64,000 nucleotides of DNA from Sphingomonas sp. (GTDB lineage: Bacteria > Pseudomonadota > Alphaproteobacteria > Sphingomonadales > Sphingomonadaceae), in assembly GCF_024508665.1 (NCBI RefSeq), contig NZ_JANINP010000001.1, forward strand, positions 496,001 to 560,000, in the 5' to 3' direction. Below are positions 57,541-64,000 of the stretch, piece by piece. The position numbers were made by a program, and so were the translations under genes. Within the stretch, counting starts at the first letter, position 1; every line of letters begins with the position of its first letter. The notes beneath the pieces were generated by a model. It was not told the DNA's origin and did not search any database. It saw only the letters and a program-made list of their open reading frames with translations.

Positions 57541-60500
57541 TCACGCCGCGACCGGCAATTCGTGACCCATCACGCGGGTAGGTACGCCCTGATAGCGCAG
57601 GCCCGGCAGCAGATGCTCATGCTTCATCACCACGCTATGGGCGCCGACATAGGTGTTTTCGCCGATCACTGCGCCGTATAGCGGCACCGTCGCCGCGGCC
57701 ACGGTTGCGCCGGCTGCGATCGTCACCCTGTCGACCTTCAACACGCGGTCCTCGAACGTATGCGCCTGGAACATCGCGGTGACGGTCGCGCCATCGCCGA
57801 TTCGGATCATGTCGGGGTCGACGACCTGGGCGAATTGCGGTCCCAGCACTGCGCGCTTGCCGATCCTGAGACCCATCGCGCGGAGATAGGCGGGCAAGAG
57901 GAAGGTGCCTTCCAGTCCTTGCAACAGCAACGTCGCATATTTCGCCCAGGCGACGTAGACGAAATCCCAGCGGCTGCACCAGCACGACCATAAGGCATGG
58001 TGCCCCGGCTTGACCCGGCCGATCAGCATCCATTTCAGCGCAAGCACCGTCGCGCACAAGGCGACGAGCGGAACCAGTGCGGCAAGCGGGATCACCACGA
58101 GTTGATAGACCAGCGGCGGCGCGGATTCCTCATCGACCATGATCGTGTACCACAGCAAGGTCAGCATCAGCGGCACCACCGGCAGCGCGAAGCGCAGCAC
58201 TTCCCAGAACAGCCGGTTGAGGTAGCGGATCGCCGACGGATCGTGCGTCAGCCGGCGATCGGCCTCGACGATCTCGCGCCGCGGTAAATCGAAGCTGGGA
58301 TGACCGAAGCGAGATTGGCCCTGCTCGATCAGCGACGAATCCGCGACTGTGCCGATCCCGATCAGGATGTCGTCGGGCAGGGTCTCGCCCGCCGGGATGA
58401 CGGCGTGGTTGCCGAGGAAGGTGTTTCGTCCGAGCCGGACCGGGGCGAGCCGAACGCTGCCCTGGCGGACCTCGGCGCCACCGAGATAGATGCCGTCGGC
58501 GAAGAAGGTTTCCTCACCGATCGTGATCAGTTCGGGGACGACGTCGAGGATCGTGCTGATCTCGCATTTGGCGCCGATATTCATTCCGGCGAGCCGCAGC
58601 CATTTCGACCAGAATAACGTCCCGCTCAGCCATTCGCCTGCCGTATGGAGCATGCCCGTCTTGATCCAGACGCGGATATAAGCAGCGCTCCAACGGCCGA
58701 TCGTGCCGGCGTGGACCCGGCCTATCAGCCGGAACATGAGTGCGGTCCAAACCAGTGTCAGCGGTATGCTCACCACCGTCAGTCCGATCACGACCATCGC
58801 GGTGCGCGACGCGAACACCGGATGGTACATCCAGCGCCAGATCTGATCGAACCCCACACCCGATAACCGGCATGCGGCGAGCGTCAGCAATTCGGCGGGG
58901 AGCGCCGCGATCATCGCCGCCGCGCCTTCGGCCAGCATCATCAACAGGCTGTGCCGCCACGGTTTCATTTGCCGCGAATGTATCGGGAGGGCCGGGGCAG
59001 GGGCCACCATGCCGGTACGGCCGGCGGGCACGCCATCCCAGATCTCTCCCGCCGGGATCGTGCCGCCGGCATTGAGCACCGACAAAGCGGTCAGCACGCT
59101 GCCCGCACCGATCCGGCAATCGCCTTCGACACCGGCGCGCACCATCATCGTCGCGCCGTCCTCCAGCGTGACCGACCCGACCACGATGTCGCCGCGATCC
59201 AGTTCGACCAGCCCGATATGCGCGTCCTGCCCAATCGCAACGTCGTCGCCGATCTCGAGCAGATCCCAGCCGCCCCGCCGCAGGTCGACACCGCGATGCA
59301 AGTGCACGCGCCGTCCGATCTTCGCGCCGAGCGCGCGCAACGCGATCTGCTGGAACACCGTGCCTTGGAGCATCGGCCAAGGGATCAGCCGAGCCGCCTG
59401 ACAGACGATCCAGTGGCGGAGATAATAGGGACTCCAGACCGGCGCGCGGATCGGACGATATTTGCCGATCACCAGTCTTTTCACCGCGACGGCGAAAGCG
59501 ACCGACAGCGGGATGTAGAGCACAGCCGCCGCCAGCGCGAGCACGGGCGCGAGCAGGATGAAGGCGGGCAGGCCGAGGTCGCCGAAGATCGGGGGAAGCA
59601 GAATGAAGGCGGCGAACCAGGTCGCCCAGGCACCGACAAGCAATTGGCCGCTGAGCCAGGCGATCTGCACGATATTGGCGAGCAATGGCCGCGCTTCGCC
59701 CTCGCGAAGCAGTGGAGGTTCGTCCGACGCATCGGCAAATGCCGGAATGCGGCCGGCGAGCTTGGCCAGCCCGCGCACGGTACGTGCATCATAGATGTCG
59801 CTCACCGTGATCCATTCGGTGTGATGATGGTCCCGCAGCAATGTGACCAGCATCGCCGCGCTCAGCGAATCGCCCCCAAGATCCTCGAAGAAATCGGCAT
59901 CGACCGAAACTCCACCGGGCCGCTTGAGAATGTCGGCCATGCCGTCCGCAAGCAAGCGCTCCAGGTCGTTCTGGGGTGCAACGATCACGCCCGTTTCATG
60001 CTCCGTCGAGACCGGCATCTCCGGCAGCGCGGCGCGATCGATCTTGCCGCCGACCGTGGTCGGAATTTCGGCGATCGTCGCGACGTCGCGCGGGACCATG
60101 TAGCGCGGTAGTGTTGTGGCGAGTTGCGCTTTCAACGTGTCGCCACGCGGCGGGTTTGCCGGGTCTTCTGGGACGATATAGGCGATCAGTTCCTGCGCGC
60201 CGCGATGGTCCTGCACCCGGCATCCGGCCGCACGCACCCCAGGCAAGGCCGCCAGCCGCGCCTCGATCTCGGCCAGTTCGACGCGATAGCCGCGCAGCTT
60301 GACCTGGGCGTCGATCCGCCCGTGATAGAAGAAGTCGCCATCGACCTCGCGATGGACGAGATCGCCGGTGCGATAGATCCGCCCGAATTCGGGATGCTCC
60401 ACGAACTTCTCGGCGGTGAGGTCGGGGCGATGGCGATAACCGCGTGCGACGCCCGCGCCACCAATGCATAGCTCGCCGCGCTCGCCATCGGCGACCGGCT

Positions 60501-61557
60501 GCAATTCCTCGTCGAGGGCCCAGGCCGCCATGTTCGGGATCGGCTTGCCGATCGTGATCGGCAGCACCGCGGCGATGTCGCCGCGCAGGCACGTGACTGC
60601 GCATTCGGTAGGGCCATAGCCGTTGACTAGCCGGCGCCCCTGCGACCACAGGTCGGCGATGTCGCGCGGTAGCGCTTCGCCGCCGACATAGAGCAATTTG
60701 AGGTCGGGCAGATCGCGCGCCGGATCGGTGCAGCCACTACTGCGCAACAGGGTCGGGGGCGGGCAGAACACCGTCGCACGCTCCTCCCGCAACCAGCGCA
60801 CGATGTCGGGCCCCAGCCGGGCGGCGGCGTCGTCCATCACCACCAGGGTGGCGCCGGCCGCGAAGGCGAGCCAGGTTTCCTCGAGCGAGGAATCATAGGC
60901 GGCGGAGGAGCCCTGGATCACCCGATCGCTCGCGCTCAACGCGAACTCGGTCACGTCCGACGCGACCAGGTTGGCGATGTTACGATGCTCGATCATAACG
61001 CCCTTGGGGTGCCCGGTCGTGCCCGATGTGTAGATAACATAGGCCAGCCGTTCGGGCGGCAAATCCGCCGGGAGCGTGACGGGCGGTGGCTCGGCGGCCA
61101 GCAGCACGGCGGCGTCGAACAAGCGCACCGGGAGGTCGAGTGCGCCGAGGCGCGCCATCCCCTCGCGATCGGTCAGCACCGCGATGGGGGCGGCGTCCTC
61201 GACGATCTCGCGCATTCGATTGTCGGGAAAGGACGGGTCGAGACACGTGAACGCCGCGCCCGCTTTCAGTGCCGCAATCTGCGCGACGTAGAGCAAGGGC
61301 GACGTGCGCGGCAGCAGCAGGGCGACGATCGCCTCGTCCGATATGAGCGGCGCCAGATGCTGAGCCAGGCGATCGGACCGATCCGTCAATTCGCGATACG
61401 TCATGATCCGGCGCGTCTCGCGGCCGCGACCCGGTGGAATGTCGATCGCGGCATGGTCGGCGTGAGCCACGACTACGGGCTCGAGAAAATGGTGCAGTAG
61501 CAAGGGCGCCGGGCTCAAAGCCTGCGCTGTGGACAAGACGGGGTCTTCGAGTGCCAT
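57541..61557 (-). CDS. Pls/PosA-family single-module nonribosomal peptide synthetase
   Basis: 1338 aa from ATG at 61555-61557 with AGGGG upstream. Adenylation domain (about 20-515): A3 YTSGTTGHPKGVM (176-188), A5 NGYGPTECAV, A7 IYRTGDL, A8 GRIDAQVKLRGYRVELAE, A10 Lys505 (GGKIDRA); the amino-group-binding Asp is present in AYDSSLEETW. Thiolation domain Ser564 (DLGGDSLSAAM). Then roughly six TM helices interleaved with three hexapeptide-repeat acyltransferase-like domains (about 785-880, 1020-1100, 1230-1330). This plan is that of epsilon-poly-lysine synthetase, a membrane enzyme that forms cationic homopolymers. The amino acid used here is unknown. Confidence 0.88.
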   Translation of the reverse strand: MALEDPVLSTAQALSPAPLLLHHFLEPVVVAHADHAAIDIPPGRGRETRRIMTYRELTDRSDRLAQHLAPLISDEAIVALLLPRTSPLLYVAQIAALKAGAAFTCLDPSFPDNRMREIVEDAAPIAVLTDREGMARLGALDLPVRLFDAAVLLAAEPPPVTLPADLPPERLAYVIYTSGTTGHPKGVMIEHRNIANLVASDVTEFALSASDRVIQGSSAAYDSSLEETWLAFAAGATLVVMDDAAARLGPDIVRWLREERATVFCPPPTLLRSSGCTDPARDLPDLKLLYVGGEALPRDIADLWSQGRRLVNGYGPTECAVTCLRGDIAAVLPITIGKPIPNMAAWALDEELQPVADGERGELCIGGAGVARGYRHRPDLTAEKFVEHPEFGRIYRTGDLVHREVDGDFFYHGRIDAQVKLRGYRVELAEIEARLAALPGVRAAGCRVQDHRGAQELIAYIVPEDPANPPRGDTLKAQLATTLPRYMVPRDVATIAEIPTTVGGKIDRAALPEMPVSTEHETGVIVAPQNDLERLLADGMADILKRPGGVSVDADFFEDLGGDSLSAAMLVTLLRDHHHTEWITVSDIYDARTVRGLAKLAGRIPAFADASDEPPLLREGEARPLLANIVQIAWLSGQLLVGAWATWFAAFILLPPIFGDLGLPAFILLAPVLALAAAVLYIPLSVAFAVAVKRLVIGKYRPIRAPVWSPYYLRHWIVCQAARLIPWPMLQGTVFQQIALRALGAKIGRRVHLHRGVDLRRGGWDLLEIGDDVAIGQDAHIGLVELDRGDIVVGSVTLEDGATMMVRAGVEGDCRIGAGSVLTALSVLNAGGTIPAGEIWDGVPAGRTGMVAPAPALPIHSRQMKPWRHSLLMMLAEGAAAMIAALPAELLTLAACRLSGVGFDQIWRWMYHPVFASRTAMVVIGLTVVSIPLTLVWTALMFRLIGRVHAGTIGRWSAAYIRVWIKTGMLHTAGEWLSGTLFWSKWLRLAGMNIGAKCEISTILDVVPELITIGEETFFADGIYLGGAEVRQGSVRLAPVRLGRNTFLGNHAVIPAGETLPDDILIGIGTVADSSLIEQGQSRFGHPSFDLPRREIVEADRRLTHDPSAIRYLNRLFWEVLRFALPVVPLMLTLLWYTIMVDEESAPPLVYQLVVIPLAALVPLVALCATVLALKWMLIGRVKPGHHALWSCWCSRWDFVYVAWAKYATLLLQGLEGTFLLPAYLRAMGLRIGKRAVLGPQFAQVVDPDMIRIGDGATVTAMFQAHTFEDRVLKVDRVTIAAGATVAAATVPLYGAVIGENTYVGAHSVVMKHEHLLPGLRYQGVPTRVMGHELPVAA

Positions 61558-61632
61558 GAAATCGCCCCTAGCGGGGCTTTGATCCACGTCAATCGGATGC
61601 GCCCTATTCGGGTAGCGCACCTGTGGACAGGA

Positions 61633-62574
61633 TTACGTCCTGGCCAGCCCGCGAGTCTCGCCGAACTTCATGCCGGCATCTTCGTGCGGCCGGATGTAAA
61701 CCCGATAGATACTGGGAAATTCCGCCTGAAGGTCGCGCTCGATGGCGTCGATGATCCGCTCGACATCGCCGGCGCTCAGGCGGTTGTCGAAATCGACATT
61801 GACCGCGGCGACGATCTGCTCGGGCGCGTTGTGGATGGTCATGATCTCGCCCACCCCGGTAATCCCTTCGCGCGTCGTGGCGCGGCGGATACCGGCGATC
61901 AGGTCGGGATCGGCGGCCTCGCCGATCAGCAAGCCCTTCGCCTCGCGCGCCAGGAAGAGCGCGACGACGCCGAGCAACAGGCCGATCAGGACCGAGGCTA
62001 CCCCATCGAAACGCGGGTCGCCGGTTAGTTGCGACAGCGCCAGCCCGACCGCCGCGATCAGGATGCCCGCCATCGCCGCGCCATTCTCCAGCAACACGAT
62101 CACCGTGGTCGCATCCTTGGTCGAGATCAGCGCCTGCAGCCACGACTGGCGGCGGCGCGCGGCGTTGAATTCGCGGAATGCGGCAACGGTCGAGCCGCCT
62201 TCCAGCGCGAAGGCGATCGCGAGCACGCCATAGGCGATCAGCGGCGACACCGCGGGCTCGGGTTCGAGGAAGTGCAGCACGCCTTCATACACCGACACGC
62301 CGGCGCCCAGCGCGAACACGAGCAAGGCGACGACGAAGCTCCAGAAATAGAGCTCGCGGCCATATCCCGCCGGGTGGAGCGCGTCGGCGGGTTTGGCGGC
62401 GCGCTTCTGACCGTACATCAGCAGCAATTGGTTGGTCGAATCGACCAGGCTGTGCACGCCTTCGGTCAGCATCGCCGACGAGCCGGTAATTGCCGCCGCG
62501 ACGAACTTGGCCACCGCGATGCCGACATTTGCGGCCAGCGCGATGATCAATACCCTGTTGTTATCCGCTTTCAT
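61633..62574 (-). CDS. Cation diffusion facilitator family transporter
   Basis: 313 aa, about six TM helices then a cytoplasmic C-terminal domain with IMTIHNAPEQIVAAVNVDFD. Metal-site residues are EGVHSLVDSTNQLLL (TM2) and KDATTVIVLLENGAA (TM5), the HxxxD / DxxxE-type arrangement of a ZnT9-like CDF branch rather than the HxxxD pairs of Zn exporters. The C-terminus is mostly soluble. Exports or moves Zn2+ or a related divalent cation. Confidence 0.92.
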   Translation of the reverse strand: MKADNNRVLIIALAANVGIAVAKFVAAAITGSSAMLTEGVHSLVDSTNQLLLMYGQKRAAKPADALHPAGYGRELYFWSFVVALLVFALGAGVSVYEGVLHFLEPEPAVSPLIAYGVLAIAFALEGGSTVAAFREFNAARRRQSWLQALISTKDATTVIVLLENGAAMAGILIAAVGLALSQLTGDPRFDGVASVLIGLLLGVVALFLAREAKGLLIGEAADPDLIAGIRRATTREGITGVGEIMTIHNAPEQIVAAVNVDFDNRLSAGDVERIIDAIERDLQAEFPSIYRVYIRPHEDAGMKFGETRGLART

Positions 62575-62622
62575 GAACTGCGCCTAAGCATGAAGCGGTC
62601 GGCCGGGCCAGTCCCGTGCCGA

Positions 62623-62964
62623 TCATTTCCGTGCGGCGGCCTTCAGTCGGCGTCGATTGGCACGGACCTTTCGCCGATAGAGGCGCACCGCGCGCTCCGC
62701 ACCCTGCAATGGGCTCAGCGACAGGCCGCCGGCGACCAGCGAGGCCTGCAGTTCGATCGCGGCGGATATCTTTTCGGATGTCATCAGCGATGCTTCTGCC
62801 AGCGTGCCGTCGCCGCGTGCGATTTCGGCGAGGCGCAGGCCGACGACTGCCGATGCTTCCCACGCCAATGCCCAGCTATCGAACGCCAGGCCGCTCCACG
62901 CCGCCAATGGGGTGCGCGCGGTCAAGAGCGTCCTGCCGTCAGGTTGCGGCGTGACACGTCGCAT
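62623..62964 (-). CDS. Conserved hypothetical protein, phasin-like
   Basis: 113 aa, helical, no TM. AAWSGLAFDSWALAWEASAV and ASLMTSEKISAAIELQASLV resemble the repeating amphipathic helices of phasin-like granule proteins; the basic tail YRRKVRANRRRLKAAARK could bind nucleic acid or a surface. The likeness is weak. Same strand as yciB and ftsY, 96 bp after yciB. Confidence 0.6.
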   Translation of the reverse strand: MRRVTPQPDGRTLLTARTPLAAWSGLAFDSWALAWEASAVVGLRLAEIARGDGTLAEASLMTSEKISAAIELQASLVAGGLSLSPLQGAERAVRLYRRKVRANRRRLKAAARK

Positions 62965-63060
62965 CGGGCTTCGATATGCATGAAAATGGCTCCTCCAATC
63001 GACCTAGAACGGCGCGGAACGCGGCAGCGTTCCTGCCCGGCAAACTTAATTGCCGTTTCG

Positions 63061-63747
63061 TCACTCGGGCGGAAGTTCCTTGGCCGCCGCGTCGCCGACC
63101 TCGCTCATCAGGCCGTGCTTCATCATCATCGGCACGTTGGCGAGCGCGAAGATGAAGGTCATCGGGATCGCGCCCCAAAGCTTGAAAGCGGTCCAGAAAT
63201 CGAAGCTGGTCGAACGCCAGACGAGCTCGTTGAGGATCGCCATGCCGAAGAAGAACAGCGCCCAGTTGCGCGTGACCTTCTGCCATCCAAGCGGCGACAG
63301 GCCGGGATAAGCAGTGCCGAGCAATTGTTCGAGCAGCGGTTTGCCGCTCAGCAAGCCAAAGCCCAGGATCGCCGCGAACACGGCATAAACGAAAGTCGGC
63401 TTCATCTGGATGAATTTGGGATCGTGGAAATAGATGGTCAGCCCGCCGAATACGAGCACCAAAGCCCCCGAAATCCACAGCATCGGCGAAATGCTGCCGA
63501 GTTTCACGCGTGACACGATCAGTGCGATCACGGTCGCCAGCATGAAGGCCGCGGTCGCGACGATAGCGCGTGACACGACGAGCGCGGACATCTGGTCGAG
63601 ATCCGATAGCGAATGGCTGAAGCTCGAAACCAGCTTCATCGTCAGCGCTTGCGGGGCAAGGAAGTTGACCAGGAAAAAGATCACCAGCGGCGCATAATCG
63701 ATCGCCAGGCGGAGGCCGGCGGTCCCGTTCTTACTCGTCGTGCTCAT
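63061..63747 (-). CDS. yciB: Inner membrane-spanning protein YciB / septation protein A
   Basis: 228 aa, about six TM helices ([38 protein letters not shown] and others) with the typical [14 protein letters not shown] and [27 protein letters not shown]. YciB/IspZ acts in cell division and envelope integrity. Overlaps ftsY by 4 bp (ATGA), so the two are co-translated. Confidence 0.92.
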   Translation of the reverse strand: MSTTSKNGTAGLRLAIDYAPLVIFFLVNFLAPQALTMKLVSSFSHSLSDLDQMSALVVSRAIVATAAFMLATVIALIVSRVKLGSISPMLWISGALVLVFGGLTIYFHDPKFIQMKPTFVYAVFAAILGFGLLSGKPLLEQLLGTAYPGLSPLGWQKVTRNWALFFFGMAILNELVWRSTSFDFWTAFKLWGAIPMTFIFALANVPMMMKHGLMSEVGDAAAKELPPE

Positions 63748-64000
63748 CGCACCAACTCCTCGACGCCCGCGATGATCCGGGCGACTTCCTTGGGGTCGAA
63801 GGGGCGCAAGTCGCTCAGCGTCTCGCCCACCCCGATGGCGTGGATCGGCAGGCCGAATTGCTCGGCGGCCGCGACCAGCACGCCGCCGCGCGCGGTGCCG
63901 TCGAGCTTGGTCATGACCAGACCGGTCACGCCGGCGACTTCCTTGAAAATCTCGATCTGGCTGAGTGCGTTCTGACCAGTGGTGGCGTCGAGCACCAGGA
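63744..64000 (-). CDS. ftsY: Signal recognition particle receptor FtsY (3' part in window)
   Basis: The last 84 codons are visible: [20 protein letters not shown] (G3), [12 protein letters not shown] (G4), and [20 protein letters not shown] (G5 and closing helix), which are the SRP GTPase NG-domain signatures. Its 5' part lies beyond position 64000. FtsY receives SRP-ribosome complexes at the membrane. Confidence 0.95.
   Translation of the reverse strand, partial: LVLDATTGQNALSQIEIFKEVAGVTGLVMTKLDGTARGGVLVAAAEQFGLPIHAIGVGETLSDLRPFDPKEVARIIAGVEELVR

Overview
This 64-kb GC-rich window reads as chromosome of an alphaproteobacterium of the Sphingomonadaceae, most likely Sphingomonas in the narrow sense. 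The reasons are the XrtA/EPS locus in its sphingomonad gene order, frequent ATGA/GTGA overlaps, dispersed GTCATCCCGGC-type inverted repeats, a Pls-like synthetase, a pspABC cluster, and an ornithine decarboxylase plus deoxyhypusine-synthase-like pair fitting the homospermidine chemistry of that genus. There is no phage, plasmid, IS element, rRNA or CRISPR. The identification rests on gene content only.

Layout. 1-4.2 kb: partial CitE-like lyase, thiolase, exported esterase, thioredoxin reductase, NTF2-like protein. 4.2-21.6 kb: the exosortase A (XrtA/PEP-CTERM) exopolysaccharide locus. A leftward arm (ACP, two alpha/beta hydrolases) diverges from a rightward arm (acyl-CoA ligase, PLP decarboxylase, export lipoprotein, chain-length protein, tyrosine autokinase, outer-membrane barrel, ExeA-like ATPase, deacetylase, FemAB, glycosyltransferase, XrtA fused to EpsI, amidotransferase). 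21.7-24 kb: MAPEG protein, HxlR regulator, SDR and tautomerase. 24-27.9 kb: polyamine genes with a candidate speF-type leader RNA, then a threonine dehydratase-like enzyme coupled to a tiny membrane protein. 27.9-32.6 kb: patatin/DUF3376 phospholipase with an EEP hydrolase, a conserved unknown, a lone receiver, and a secreted protein.

32.6-45.4 kb is a catabolic island: DgcA/DgcN-type N-acyl-D-glutamate genes, a LysR regulator, a TonB-dependent receptor, a Tat-exported penicillin-acylase-like hydrolase, an S9 peptidase and a MocR regulator. Four copies of one 20-bp LysR-type motif lie upstream of LysR, dgcN, the receptor and the acylase, each oriented toward its gene. This points to one regulon for taking up, deacylating and using N-acyl/D-glutamyl compounds.

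45.7-51 kb: secreted paralog, tRNA-Thr, DUF429-like protein, MmcQ/YjbR, RarA, a His-rich YqjI-like PadR with a double palindromic operator, DUF2218, a 57-aa protein, SufE. 51.2-55.9 kb: a sigma54/PspF-type phage-shock locus. Besides pspA, pspB and pspC it carries a 49-aa exported peptide as first gene and seven further small membrane proteins; five of these carry a shared PspB-like coiled-coil tail and a sixth is weakly similar. This array is the strongest candidate here for an undescribed system. 56-64 kb: Fe/Mn superoxide dismutase, an unknown, a Pls-like single-module NRPS with three hexapeptide domains, a cation diffusion facilitator, an unknown, YciB and the 3' end of ftsY.
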